Below, piece by piece: positions 43,379-52,361 of a stretch of DNA of 64,000 bases (positions are counted from its first letter, which is position 1; every line of letters begins with the position of its first letter). Below the pieces are notes generated by a model. It did no database searches. It was not told the DNA's origin and saw only the letters and a list, made by a program, of their open reading frames with translations. This stretch comes from Streptomyces sp. CB02923 (lineage in GTDB: Bacteria > Actinomycetota > Actinomycetes > Streptomycetales > Streptomycetaceae): assembly GCF_001905005.1 (NCBI RefSeq), contig NZ_LWKZ01000012.1, positions 921,061 to 985,060 on the forward strand. Reading direction: 5' to 3'. The position numbers and the translations under genes were made by a program.

Positions 43379-45031
43379 ATGTCCGCCATACGCCGCCCGC
43401 TCGCCCTCGCGGCAGCCATCGCCACCGCCGCCACCACCGCGGCCCTGTGCCTGCCGTCCACCGCCACGGCCGCCCCCGCGGCCGGCACCGCGGCGCCGAA
43501 AATCCAGCTGAAGAACGGCACGCTCGACTGGGGCGTCAAGGAGTCCTTCCGCAAGTACGTCAAGGGCATGGCGCTCGGCGACATCACCACCGCCGACGGC
43601 GCGCGGCAGGCCCCGGACAACGGCCCGTTCACCTTCACCGACGGCACCGGTACGTACGACATGAGCACCCACGCCGTCGCCACCACCTTCAAGGGCAGCG
43701 TTCGCTTCACGTCGAAGGCGCACGGCTTCGACATCAAGCTGGCGGACCTGAAGGTCGCCACCCAGGGCAAGACGGGCGCCATCACCGCGGACGTCACGGC
43801 GGCGGGCAAGACCCAGGACGACGTGGCCCTGGCCTCGCTCGACCTGTCGGCGGTACGGCCGGGCAGCGGCGCGGGCGGCGCGATGACGTTCGCCAAGATT
43901 CCGGTGAAACTGACCGCCAAGGGCGCGGAGGCGTTCAACGGCATGTACAAGGAGGGGCAGGAACTCGACCCGGCCACGCTGTCGGTGACCCCGGCGAGCA
44001 CGTCCGGCCGGCCGACGCCCGGCAAGGACGGGCAGAGCGGGAAGGACGGGCAGAACGGGCAGAACGGGAAGGGCGAGCAGGGCGGCCAGGACGGTAAGGC
44101 GAGCCAGGACGGCAAGGACGGCAAGGAGGGGGAGCAGGCGGGCGGTGAGTCCGGCGGCGGGCAGGGCGTCCGTGCGGGTTCCGGAACCGGCGCTGGCACC
44201 GGCACCGCAACCTCGGGCCGGAAGTCGGCCGATGCCCCCGCCGCCGGTGCCCCCGACTCCGAGGGGACCGCTGCCTCCACGGCGGCCGCCGGGAAGATCG
44301 TCGACGGCACCCTCGACTGGGGCGTCAAGAAGTCCTTCCGCGAGTACGTCACGGGCCCCATCGCGCACGGCAAGGCCGAACTCGCGGGCGGCGCCGCCAC
44401 CTCCGCCGCGGGCTACCGCTTCCCCAAGGGCCACGGTACGTACGACGCAGCCAAGGCTTCCCTCGCCGCCGAGTTCAACGGCTCGGTCCGCTTCACCGGG
44501 CACGAGGGCGTCCTCGACCTGAAGTTCAGCAACCTCAAGGTCAAGGCCGGTGGCACCAAGGGCACCCTGGTCGCGGACGTCTCGGCCAAGGCGCGCTCCA
44601 ACGGCAAGGTCACCAACACGCCCGGCATGGCGGTGGCGGACCTCAGGATTCCGGCCGGTGCCCTCACCGCCAAGAACGGCGTCGTCACCCTCAAGGATGT
44701 GCCCGCCACCCTGACCGCCGCCGGTTCCCAGGCGTTCGAGGGCATGTACAAGCCGGGCCAGGCCCTCGACCCGGTGTCGGCCGCCGTCTCGGTCGACGCC
44801 AACGCCCAACTGCCCGCGGGCGGCGCCGCGTCGGACACCTCGGCCACCACGAGCGGCTCCGGCGACGCCGGCGGCACCGCGAGTTTCAGCAGCGGCAGCG
44901 GCTCCGGCAGCGCATCGCTCGCGGCCACCGGCGTCTCCGTGCCGAACGGCGCGCTGGCGGGCGTGGCCGCCGCACTGATCGTGGCGGGCGGCGCCGCCAC
45001 CTACGCCGTACGCCGCCGCACCGCCCTGTAA
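43379..45031 (+). CDS. HtaA-domain heme-binding protein with LAATG sortase signal
   Basis: A 550-aa exported surface protein. It has a signal peptide ending TATAA, two HtaA (CR) domains (about 45-205 and 300-470) and a central Gly/Lys/Asp/Gln low-complexity linker (about 220-290). The second CR has the FTGH histidine; the first has FTSKAH. Near the C-terminus LAATG (514-518), a hydrophobic helix and RRR form a class E sortase signal (LAxTG), so the protein is probably wall-anchored. It follows the first HtaA gene by 74 bp and GGGAGA precedes the start. Confidence 0.93.
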   Translation: MSAIRRPLALAAAIATAATTAALCLPSTATAAPAAGTAAPKIQLKNGTLDWGVKESFRKYVKGMALGDITTADGARQAPDNGPFTFTDGTGTYDMSTHAVATTFKGSVRFTSKAHGFDIKLADLKVATQGKTGAITADVTAAGKTQDDVALASLDLSAVRPGSGAGGAMTFAKIPVKLTAKGAEAFNGMYKEGQELDPATLSVTPASTSGRPTPGKDGQSGKDGQNGQNGKGEQGGQDGKASQDGKDGKEGEQAGGESGGGQGVRAGSGTGAGTGTATSGRKSADAPAAGAPDSEGTAASTAAAGKIVDGTLDWGVKKSFREYVTGPIAHGKAELAGGAATSAAGYRFPKGHGTYDAAKASLAAEFNGSVRFTGHEGVLDLKFSNLKVKAGGTKGTLVADVSAKARSNGKVTNTPGMAVADLRIPAGALTAKNGVVTLKDVPATLTAAGSQAFEGMYKPGQALDPVSAAVSVDANAQLPAGGAASDTSATTSGSGDAGGTASFSSGSGSGSASLAATGVSVPNGALAGVAAALIVAGGAATYAVRRRTAL

Positions 45032-45291
45032 CCCGCGACCCTTCGGAAAACCTTCGGACCCACCCCCCACTTCCCCCGGGCCCCGCACCCCAGAGGCCGC
45101 CTCCCCACACCCCACACAGGCGCGCCCCGGGCCCAGGGGGCCGGCCGTACCCGCCGCGCACGCCTCCGCGCGGCGGGTACTTCGGCGTTCCGGCGCATCC
45201 GGCTCCGGGGCGGCCCGGTTCGGCGCACCCGATTCCGGCGCGCCCGCACCCCGGTGGACCGTCCCCGCCGTACGCGCGATGGAATACGGTC

Positions 45292-45987
45292 ATGACCGCG
45301 CCGGAGGCCCCCGAACTGCACGTCGTACGCGTCTTCTGCGGCCCGGACGGCCGGGGTGGCAACCCCTTGGGTGTCGTACGGAACGGAGCAGCCGTACCGG
45401 GCCACGGCGCGCGCCAGGCGCTGGCCGCCGGACTCGGCTTCAGCGAGACCGTGTTCCTGGAAGGCGCGGGCAGCGGACGGCCCGGCAGGCTCGACATCTA
45501 CACGCCCAGCGTGCGACTGCCCTTCGCCGGGCACCCCCTGGTCGGTACGGCGTGGCTGCTGCGGCACCTCGGGCAGCCGGTGTCCGTGCTGCGCCCGCCG
45601 GCCGGTGACGTGCCGGTTATGTACGAGGGGGAGTGCGTCGGGGTGCGCGGGCGGCCTGAATGGGCCACCGGGCGCCGTACCCAGGAGTTCGCGACGGCGG
45701 CGGACGTCGACGCGCTGCCCGGTCCGCCGCCCGGGGACGGTCCGCTCTACGTCTGGGCGTGGCAGGACCGCGGCGCGGGCACGGTACGCGCCCGCTTCTT
45801 CCCGCGTCGCGGTGACGGTGTCGTGGAGGACGAGGCCACGGGGGCCGCGGCGCTCACCCTCACCCACGAACTGGGCCGCGCTCTGGACATCCGGCAGGGC
45901 ACCGGCTCCCGCATCCTGACGCGCCCGCACGAGGACGGCACGATCGCGCTGGGCGGCCGCGTCCTGCCCGTATCGCGGCGGCCCTGA
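45292..45987 (+). CDS. PhzF-family epimerase/isomerase
   Basis: A 231-aa member of the PhzF/DapF-like fold. The catalytic glutamate is in LGFSETVFLE, and the family blocks VVRVFCGPDGRGGNPLGVV, RLPFAGHPLVGTAWLL and VVEDEATGAAALTL are present. It is shorter than typical PhzF (about 260-300 aa). No phenazine genes are nearby; most such proteins have unknown substrates. A weak Shine-Dalgarno sequence precedes the ATG. Confidence 0.9.
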   Translation: MTAPEAPELHVVRVFCGPDGRGGNPLGVVRNGAAVPGHGARQALAAGLGFSETVFLEGAGSGRPGRLDIYTPSVRLPFAGHPLVGTAWLLRHLGQPVSVLRPPAGDVPVMYEGECVGVRGRPEWATGRRTQEFATAADVDALPGPPPGDGPLYVWAWQDRGAGTVRARFFPRRGDGVVEDEATGAAALTLTHELGRALDIRQGTGSRILTRPHEDGTIALGGRVLPVSRRP

Positions 45988-46061
45988 CGGAGGCGGCCCT
46001 GACGGGGGCCGCCCGCGCCTGTCGGCTCAGGCGATGCGCGTACGCGCGCCACGCGTACGCG

Positions 46062-46751
46062 TTACGCGCTCAGCGGGAACTCTTCCCCCAGCTCGCGGAA
46101 GACCGCCGTGTTGAGCGCGAAGGCCCGCTTGCACTCGTCGACCACCCGCTGCTTCTCCAGGTCGTCCACCGGCAGCGCGTCCAGCAGTTCGCGGTATTCG
46201 CGCTTGAAGGCGGCGGGGTTGGCTATACCTTCGAAGACGTAGAACCGTACGCCGTCGCCCTTGCGGGCGAAGCCCCAGGTCTTCTCGGCCGTGCCGCGGA
46301 TGATCTGGCCGCCGGAGAGGTCGCCGAGATAGCGGGTGTAGTGGTGCGCGACGTACCCGGCGGGCCAGTGGCGGGCGCATTCGGTGACGCGGTCGGCGTA
46401 CGCGGCGGTGGCCGGCAGCGGCTCCAGTCCCGTACGCCAGGAGGGGCCGCCGAGGTGGGCGAGGTCCCGCTCCAGTTCGGCCGTGCGGGCCAGCTCCGGG
46501 CGGATGAACGGCCCGGCGACCGGGTCCCCTGTGAGCGCCTCGGAGGCGTCCTCCAGCGCGCGGTAGACGAACCACAGCTGCTCGGTGTAGCGCCGGTAGG
46601 CCGGGACGCCGAGTTTGCCGCCGAGGAGATCGCCCATGAAGGACGAGTTCTCGGCCTGCGTGTGCTGCTCGTGCGAGGCGGTGCGGATCAGTGTGGAGAA
46701 CGGCACCGATGCGGCGGAGTGCGCGGACGGGGTCGAGCTGGGCGCGGCCAA
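46062..46751 (-). CDS. hmuO: Heme oxygenase, biliverdin-producing
   Basis: A 229-aa enzyme opening heme to biliverdin, CO and Fe2+. The proximal heme histidine is in TASHEQHTQAENS, the distal helix is YVAHHYTRYLGDLSGGQIIRG (conserved Gly-Asp-Leu-Ser-Gly-Gly-Gln), and FYVFEGI follows. It begins at TTG 46751 with GGAGG seven bases upstream. With hmuTUV and HtaA it completes heme-iron acquisition. The promoter region carries an iron box (46798-46816) and four 23-bp-spaced dyads. Confidence 0.95.
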   Translation of the reverse strand: MAAPSSTPSAHSAASVPFSTLIRTASHEQHTQAENSSFMGDLLGGKLGVPAYRRYTEQLWFVYRALEDASEALTGDPVAGPFIRPELARTAELERDLAHLGGPSWRTGLEPLPATAAYADRVTECARHWPAGYVAHHYTRYLGDLSGGQIIRGTAEKTWGFARKGDGVRFYVFEGIANPAAFKREYRELLDALPVDDLEKQRVVDECKRAFALNTAVFRELGEEFPLSA

Positions 46752-46797
46752 GGCGGACCTCCGGGGACCGATGGGGTGCGTACGAGAACAGATTGTG

Positions 46798-46816
46798 GTT
46801 GGTTAGGCTTACCTAA
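46798..46816. promoter_or_regulatory. Iron box of hmuO
   Basis: GTTGGTTAGGCTTACCTAA matches the DtxR-family palindrome at 16 of 19 positions. It lies 47 bp before the hmuO TTG, overlapping the likely core promoter. Confidence 0.87.
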
Positions 46817-46828
46817 GTCAACCCGTTC

Positions 46829-46912
46829 CCGACGTCGTGTCGGTAACGTTTCCGACATGGTGTCGCCAACCTTACCGACGCCATGTCGTCAACCTTCCCG
46901 ACAGTATGTCGG
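46829..46912. repeat. Four CCGAC-N4-TGTCG dyads, exact 23-bp period
   Basis: The motif occurs at 46829, 46852, 46875 and 46898. Each copy is an inverted repeat (CGAC-N5-GTCG); copies 1 and 4 extend to CCGAC/GTCGG. TTnC usually precedes and AAC follows. The array begins 12 bp beyond the hmuO iron box, on the far side from the gene, and ends 58 bp before the map stop. Confidence 0.93.
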
Positions 46913-46970
46913 TAAAAATGCCGTGGAGAAAGCCCCCCCGGCACAGGAGCCGCGGGGGCCGGAACGGCTG

Positions 46971-47828
46971 TTACGGGAGGGTGAGGATCTCCGCGCCGGT
47001 CTCCGTCACGACGAGGGTGTGCTCGAACTGCGCGGTGCGGCGGCGGTCCTTCGTCACCACCGTCCAGCCGTCCTCCCACATGTCGTACTCGTGCGTGCCC
47101 AGCGTCAGCATCGGCTCGATGGTGAAGGTCATGCCGGGCTTGATGTCGGTGGTGTGGTGCGGGCTGTCGTAGTGCGGGACGATCAGGCCGGAGTGGAACG
47201 ACGAGTTGATCCCGTGCCCGGTGAAGTCGCGCACGACCCCGTAGCCGAAGCGCTTGGCGTACGACTCGATGACCCGGCCGATGATGTTGATCTGGCGGCC
47301 CGGCTTGACCGCCTTGATCGCCCGGTTCAGGGACTCGCGGGTCCGCTCCACCAGGAGCTTGGACTCCTCGTCCACGTCGCCGCACAGGTAGGTGGCGTTG
47401 TTGTCGCCGTGCACACCGTTGATGTAGGCGGTCACGTCCAGGTTCACGATGTCGCCGTCCTTCAGGACGGTCGAGTCCGGGATGCCGTGGCAGATGACCT
47501 CGTTGACCGAGGAGCACAGGGACTTCGGGAAGCCGCGGTAGCCGAGGGTGGAGGGGTAGGCGCCGTGGTCGCACATGAACGCGTGGGCGACCCGGTCCAG
47601 TTCGTCGGTGGTGACGCCCGGTGCGATCAGTTTGGCGGCCTCCTCCATCGCCTGGGCGGCGATCCGCCCCGCGATGCGCATCCGCTCGATCGTTTCCGCG
47701 TCCTGCACCTCGGGGCCCGTATAAGGGGTGGGCGCGGATTTGCCCACGTATTCGGGGCGCGGGACGGAAGCGGGGACGGGGCGGGTGGGGGAGATCGTCC
47801 CCGGGGCAAGAAGCGACTGGCCAGACAT
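46971..47828 (-). CDS. map: Methionine aminopeptidase, type I
   Basis: A 285-aa di-metal peptidase removing N-terminal methionine. Metal ligands are visible: Asp in VNLDVTAYINGVHGDNNAT (two), His in FTGHGINSSFHSG, Glu in FTIEPML and Glu in QFEHTLVV. A 35-residue N-terminal extension carries the PTRPVP proline motif of the Map1b type found in actinobacteria. ATG 47828 is chosen from the family start. The upstream 82-aa gene is divergent. Confidence 0.95.
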   Translation of the reverse strand: MSGQSLLAPGTISPTRPVPASVPRPEYVGKSAPTPYTGPEVQDAETIERMRIAGRIAAQAMEEAAKLIAPGVTTDELDRVAHAFMCDHGAYPSTLGYRGFPKSLCSSVNEVICHGIPDSTVLKDGDIVNLDVTAYINGVHGDNNATYLCGDVDEESKLLVERTRESLNRAIKAVKPGRQINIIGRVIESYAKRFGYGVVRDFTGHGINSSFHSGLIVPHYDSPHHTTDIKPGMTFTIEPMLTLGTHEYDMWEDGWTVVTKDRRRTAQFEHTLVVTETGAEILTLP

Positions 47829-47895
47829 GCCAGCGAGTGTATCCGCGGCCCATCGGGCAGGATGGCGGCACAGGAGTCGCAGACAGGAGGCCGTG

Positions 47896-48144
47896 ATGGC
47901 GCTGTTCAAGAGGCGGACGGCCGGCAAACCCGGCGAATGGTACTACTGCCTCAAGCACGGAACGGTCGAAGAGGGCCCCGAGTGCCGCGCCGCCGACCGC
48001 TTCGGCCCGTACGCGACACGCGAGGAGGCGGCCCACGCCATGCAGACCGCCCGCGAACGCAACCTCGAATGGGAGACCGACCCCCGCTGGCACGAGAAGG
48101 GGGCGGAGGGGAAGGGGGCCGGGGGGCCCGAAGGGCCCGCGTAG
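47896..48144 (+). CDS. Small conserved hypothetical protein
   Basis: An 82-aa soluble protein, MALFKRRTAGKPGEWYYCLK..., with one Cys-His pair (YYCLKHGTVEEGPEC) and a middle segment DRFGPYATREEAAHAMQTARERN that looks like a small alpha/beta unit. CAGGAGG lies 5-6 bases before an alternative GTG and 8 before the ATG. Divergent from map. Function unknown. Confidence 0.75.
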   Translation: MALFKRRTAGKPGEWYYCLKHGTVEEGPECRAADRFGPYATREEAAHAMQTARERNLEWETDPRWHEKGAEGKGAGGPEGPA

Positions 48145-48162
48145 CCCGGATGGCCCGCGCGC

Positions 48163-48207
48163 CCCTGCGGCTGCGAGCAGGATCCGCGCCCTGCGGCTGC
48201 GAGCAGG
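48163..48207 (+). repeat. 19-bp direct repeat
   Basis: CCCTGCGGCTGCGAGCAGG occurs at 48163-48181 and 48189-48207. Each copy has CTGC/GCAG ends able to fold, so it may act as a double terminator between the convergent 82-aa gene and MFS gene. Confidence 0.85.
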
Positions 48208-48225
48208 CCCCACCCGCCGGTGCCG

Positions 48226-49548
48226 CTACGCCGCCGGGACCTGCTCCTCCCGCACCCCGCGGGCCACCCGGGCCCGCACCGCGTGCTCGTTCGTCCGCGC
48301 GTCGTACGCCAGCAGCTTCGGGAGCGCCGCGGCCAGCGCCACCACGCCCGCCACGCACAGCACCCCGCCCGCCCACACCGACGTCCGTACGGACGTGACG
48401 GCCGCCATGCCGCCCGAGCGGACCTGGCCCAGCTGCGGCCCGACCGAGTACGACAGCAGCTCGATACCGGCCAGCCGGCCGCGCAGCTCGTCCGGAATGG
48501 TCTGGTTCCACATGGCCGACCGGAAGATGCCGCTGACCATGTCGCACGCCCCGGCCGCGGCCAGGCTCAGCAGGACCAGCCAGACGTTGGACGCCCAGCC
48601 CGCCGCGGTCATCGCCAGCCCCCAGGCCGCCGCCGCGTACAGCACCGCCCGCCCGTGCCGGTGCACCCGTGAGGTCCAGCCGCTGGTCAGGCTGACCAGG
48701 CAGGACCCGATCGGGAGCGCCGCGTACATGAGGCCGAGTGCCCAAGGAGCACCCAGGTCGTCCGCCAGGAACGGGAAGATCGCCATCGGGAAGGCGAAGA
48801 GCATGGCGGTCAGGTCGACGGCGTACGTACCGAGCAGTTCCTTGCGGCTCCAGGCGTAGCGCGCGCCCTCCCATATGCCGCGCAGTGATGGTTTCTCGGC
48901 GTCGTGCGAGGCGGGGGAGGCCGCCAGGCCGACCGCGAGCGCCACGGAGACGGCGTAGGTGACGGCGTCGATCGCGTACGCCCACCGCAGCCCCGCGTAC
49001 GCCAGCAGCACACCGGCCAGGGCGGGCCCGGCGATGGCACCCACCTGCCAGCGCAAGGCGTTCAGCGCGGACGCGGCGGGCAGCTGCTCGTGCGGGACGA
49101 TGCGCGGCACGATCGAGTCGAGGGCCGGGCGCTGGAGCCCGGTGAGCGCGCTGGTCGCCGCGACGATCACGTACAGCGGCCAGATCAGCGGGTCCGGCAG
49201 CAGGCTGTTGACGAGCAGGAGCACCGACAGCAGCCCGAGCGCCGCCTCGGTCCACAGGATGAGCTTGCGGCGGTCCATGGCGTCCGCGAGCGCACCGCCG
49301 TACAGGCCGAAGACGATCAGCGGCACGATCTCCACCGCGCCCACCGCGCCGACCGCGAGCGTCGAACCGGTCAGTTCCTTCAGCTGGAACGGTACGGCGA
49401 CGAGGGTCAGGAACGAGCCGAACACGGTCACCGCGCCCGCGCACCACATCCGGCGGAAGTCGGCGGAGGAGCGCCAGGGCGCCAGGTCGGGGAGCACGGC
49501 GGCGGCCCGGCGGAAACGCTTCGGAGAGGGAGGGTCTTCTTCGGTCAC
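48226..49548 (-). CDS. MFS exporter (EntS/MFS_3-like)
   Basis: A 440-aa, 12-helix transporter. DFRRMWCAGAVTVFGSFLTLVAVPFQLKELTGS and GGALADAMDRRKLILW are typical of the EntS/MFS_3 group that includes siderophore exporters, and GLQRPALDSIVPRIVPHEQLPAASAL is a shared loop. No siderophore gene is nearby, so drug or metabolite export is equally possible. The gene diverges from the sialidase operon. Confidence 0.9.
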   Translation of the reverse strand: MTEEDPPSPKRFRRAAAVLPDLAPWRSSADFRRMWCAGAVTVFGSFLTLVAVPFQLKELTGSTLAVGAVGAVEIVPLIVFGLYGGALADAMDRRKLILWTEAALGLLSVLLLVNSLLPDPLIWPLYVIVAATSALTGLQRPALDSIVPRIVPHEQLPAASALNALRWQVGAIAGPALAGVLLAYAGLRWAYAIDAVTYAVSVALAVGLAASPASHDAEKPSLRGIWEGARYAWSRKELLGTYAVDLTAMLFAFPMAIFPFLADDLGAPWALGLMYAALPIGSCLVSLTSGWTSRVHRHGRAVLYAAAAWGLAMTAAGWASNVWLVLLSLAAAGACDMVSGIFRSAMWNQTIPDELRGRLAGIELLSYSVGPQLGQVRSGGMAAVTSVRTSVWAGGVLCVAGVVALAAALPKLLAYDARTNEHAVRARVARGVREEQVPAA

Positions 49549-49786
49549 AAGGGACCATCGTGCGGGGGCGCCGGGCGGCGGGCAACGGGATTATGGGCGG
49601 GCGGGCGTGGTGCACCCGTTCCAGCGGCCCGCGGGGCGTCCGCGACCGTCGCAACGCCCGCCCGCCGTAAGGGGCGTGTGGTCGAACGGCAGGTGGATTC
49701 CCGGTACCCGCAAGGTGACTTTCCGGTGCCGTACGCGCCGCGATGGCGCAGTCGGGTGGCGGCCCGCGCCGGACGTGTGCCGTGCC

Positions 49787-49836
49787 TTGACGGCCAGTTG
49801 GGCGCTCCCTATGGTCACGCTGACAGAGGACGTCCT
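49787..49836 (+). promoter_or_regulatory. Promoter and operator of the sialidase-ABC operon
   Basis: TTGACG (49787-49792) and TATGGT (49810-49815) with a 17-bp spacer form the best vegetative promoter I found in this window. AGGACGTCCT (49827-49836), a perfect 10-bp palindrome just after the predicted start of transcription, is a likely repressor site. The rest of the 312-bp gap 49549-49860 shows no gene. Confidence 0.75.
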
Positions 49837-49860
49837 ACGTCCGGCCGTCGGGGAGGACCC

Positions 49861-50976
49861 ATGGCTCTTGAGACTTCCCTTCCGTTCCGCGCCGGGTCCG
49901 AGGGCTACGCGAGCTTCCGCATCCCGGCCGTGGCCGCCACCGGCCCTTCGAGCGCCACCGCCCCCGCCACCCTGCTCGCCTTCGCCGAGGGCCGGGTGCA
50001 CAGCGCCGCCGACCACGGCGACATCGACATCGTGCTGAAGCGCTCCGCCGACGGCGGCCGTACCTGGGGCCCGCTCCAGGTCGTCGCCCGCAACGGCTCC
50101 GGTACGGCGGGCAACCCGGCGCCGGTCGTGCTGGACGGCGGCCGGATCGTCCTGGCGCAGGTACGCAGCGCCGCCACCGCCACCGAGGACCGCATCCGCC
50201 GCGGCCTCGTCTCCGCCGCCGACGGGCGGCGTGTCTGGGTGCAGCACAGCGACGACGACGGCGCCTCGTGGAGCGCGCCGAGCGAGATCACGGCGCAGGC
50301 CAAGCGCTCCAACTGGCGCTGGTACGCCACCACGCCCGGACACGCCCTCCAACTCCGGCACGGCCCGCACGCCGGACGCCTCGTCGTCCCCGCCAACCAC
50401 TCCATCGCCCCCACAGTCTCCGGCGACAACGGCACCGAGGGCCGCTACAACGGCGGCCACGTCCTGCTCAGCGACGACGACGGCGTGAACTGGCGCATCG
50501 GCTACACGGACAGCAACCCCAACGGCTACATCAACGACAATGAGACGACCGCCGCCGAACTCCCCGACGGCACCCTCTACTTCAACACCCGCAACGACTC
50601 CCCGGCCCCCGGCAACCGCGCCGACGCCCACTCCGCCCCCGCGGCCGGCGGCGAACGGCTGATCCGGCCCTTCCGGCCACAGGCGGGGCTGACCGGGCCC
50701 GTCGTCGAGGGCAGCGTGCTGCACCTGGACGAGCCCGGCGTGCTGCTCTTCTCCGGCCCCGCCGACCCGGACGCCCGCGCGCTGATGACCGTACGCGCCA
50801 GCCGGGACCGCGGCGTGACCTGGCACACCGCGCACACCGTCGACGGGCTCCCGGCCGCCTACTCCGACCTCGTACGGATCGACGCCGCGACCGTCGGGCT
50901 GCTCTACGAGACGGGCGACTTCGGCGCCTATTCGACGATCACCTTCCGTCGCATCCCCGTGGAGGAGCTGGCATGA
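49861..50976 (+). CDS. Exo-alpha-sialidase-like BNR-repeat protein (GH33)
   Basis: A 371-aa six-bladed propeller glycosidase. The FRIP motif (ASFRIPAV) supplies one of the arginine-triad residues, and four Asp boxes are visible: SADGGRTWG, SDDDGASWS, SDDDGVNWR and SRDRGVTWH. The nucleophile Tyr/Glu pair probably lies in the AAYSDLVRI and ETTAAELPDG regions. There is no signal peptide, unlike most sialidases. GGGGAGG lies before the ATG. It overlaps the following solute-binding gene (ATGA), implying joint use of an imported sugar. Confidence 0.88.
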   Translation: MALETSLPFRAGSEGYASFRIPAVAATGPSSATAPATLLAFAEGRVHSAADHGDIDIVLKRSADGGRTWGPLQVVARNGSGTAGNPAPVVLDGGRIVLAQVRSAATATEDRIRRGLVSAADGRRVWVQHSDDDGASWSAPSEITAQAKRSNWRWYATTPGHALQLRHGPHAGRLVVPANHSIAPTVSGDNGTEGRYNGGHVLLSDDDGVNWRIGYTDSNPNGYINDNETTAAELPDGTLYFNTRNDSPAPGNRADAHSAPAAGGERLIRPFRPQAGLTGPVVEGSVLHLDEPGVLLFSGPADPDARALMTVRASRDRGVTWHTAHTVDGLPAAYSDLVRIDAATVGLLYETGDFGAYSTITFRRIPVEELA

Positions 50977-52361
50977 GCACCGGTACGTACGACAGCGGCC
51001 GGGACCGGGACGCGGGCGGGAGCCCGGACCGTGGCCGGGTCCGCCGCCGCGCCCTCCTCGGCGGGGCCGCCGCGGCCACCGCCGGATTCACGCTGGCCGG
51101 CTGCGGCGACGGCGACGACGCGGACGGCGGCGCGACCCCGACGGAGCGCAGAAAGGGCCAGAAGATCCAGCTGTCCTTCTGGTCCTGGGTGCCGGGCATC
51201 GACAAGCCGGTGGACCTGTGGAACAGCGAGCACCCGGACGTCCAGGTGGAAGTGGAGAAGGTGTCCGCCGTCGACGGCCGCCAGTACGCCAAGATGCACG
51301 CCGCCGTCAAAGCCGGGAATCCGCCGGACCTCGCCCAGATAGAGTTCCCCGTCATCCCGAGCTTCCTGCTCGACAACGCCCTGATGGACCTGTCCGCGCT
51401 CGGCGCCGCCCGCTACAAGAACCGGTTCGTGGGCTGGCAGTGGCAGCAGTCGGTGTTCGGCAAGGGCGTCTACGCCGTACCGCAGGCGTCCGGCCCGATG
51501 GGCCTCTTCCTGCGCCAGGACCTCTTCGACAAGTGGAGCATCCAGCTCCCGCAGACCTGGGACGAGTACGAGGAGGCCGCCGAGGCGGTCCGCCGCCAGG
51601 GCGCCTGGATCGAGACGTTCGCCCCGACCAACGGCAACCGCTTCGCCGGGCTGGCCTGGCAGGCGGGCGCCAAGTGGTACGCCGTCCAGGGCGACACCTG
51701 GACCGTGCACATCGACGACGAACCCACCCGCAAGGTCGCCGACTACTGGGAGTCGCTGGTCCGGCGCAAGCTGGTCAAGACCATCCCCGACCGGCAGAAC
51801 GCCTGGTACAAGGACATCCAGACCGGCGCCATCCCGGCCTGGATCGGCGCCAGCTGGGGCGACGCGCTCCTCGCGGGCAACGCGCCCGGCACCAAGGGGA
51901 AATGGCGGGCCGCACCCCTCCCGCAGTGGCAGAAGGGCGCCAACGCGCACGCGAACTGGGGCGGCTCGACCACCGCCGTCTTCGCGAAGGCCGCCTACCC
52001 CAAGGACGCGCTGGACTTCGCGCTGTGGCTCAACTCCGACCCGAAGTCCATCGCGCTGCTGATCGACGGCGGCTACGGCTTCCCGAGCGCGAAGAAGGGC
52101 TACGCGACCACCGATCTCGACGTGTACAAGGACTTCTTCGGCGGCCAGGCGTACAGCAAGGTCTTCGCGGACGCGGGCGCGCACGTCGACACCAGCTGGC
52201 AGTGGGGGCCCGGCGTGGACACCCTCTACCAGCGGCTCGGCGACGCCTTCACCGAAGCGCTCGGCAGCGGCGGATCGTTCCGCTCGGTGCTCCGGACCGT
52301 ACAGGCGCAGACCGTCTCCGACCTGCGGGGCAAGGGCCTGAAGGTGGAGAGCGGCGGGTGA
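50973..52361 (+). CDS. Sugar ABC transporter solute-binding lipoprotein
   Basis: A 462-aa family 1 solute-binding protein. The N-terminus combines RRRALLGGAAAATAGF (Tat-like twin arginines) with a lipobox LAGC. The mature part has typical features: LSFWSWVPGIDK, SGPMGLFLRQDLFDKW, LPQTWDEYEEAAEAVRRQG and WGGSTTAVFAKAAYPKDALDF. The ligand is probably an oligosaccharide. It is coupled to the sialidase gene upstream and the permease gene downstream (GTGA). Confidence 0.93.
   Translation: MSTGTYDSGRDRDAGGSPDRGRVRRRALLGGAAAATAGFTLAGCGDGDDADGGATPTERRKGQKIQLSFWSWVPGIDKPVDLWNSEHPDVQVEVEKVSAVDGRQYAKMHAAVKAGNPPDLAQIEFPVIPSFLLDNALMDLSALGAARYKNRFVGWQWQQSVFGKGVYAVPQASGPMGLFLRQDLFDKWSIQLPQTWDEYEEAAEAVRRQGAWIETFAPTNGNRFAGLAWQAGAKWYAVQGDTWTVHIDDEPTRKVADYWESLVRRKLVKTIPDRQNAWYKDIQTGAIPAWIGASWGDALLAGNAPGTKGKWRAAPLPQWQKGANAHANWGGSTTAVFAKAAYPKDALDFALWLNSDPKSIALLIDGGYGFPSAKKGYATTDLDVYKDFFGGQAYSKVFADAGAHVDTSWQWGPGVDTLYQRLGDAFTEALGSGGSFRSVLRTVQAQTVSDLRGKGLKVESGG

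Noticed and set aside
46829..46912. CRISPR array
   Set aside because: The 23-bp units have no spacers between them and no cas genes are present; the pattern is a regulatory tandem repeat.
48904..50976. N-terminal extension of the sialidase upstream of 49861
   Set aside because: The added sequence is antisense to the MFS exporter and passes through the promoter; it offers no signal peptide.
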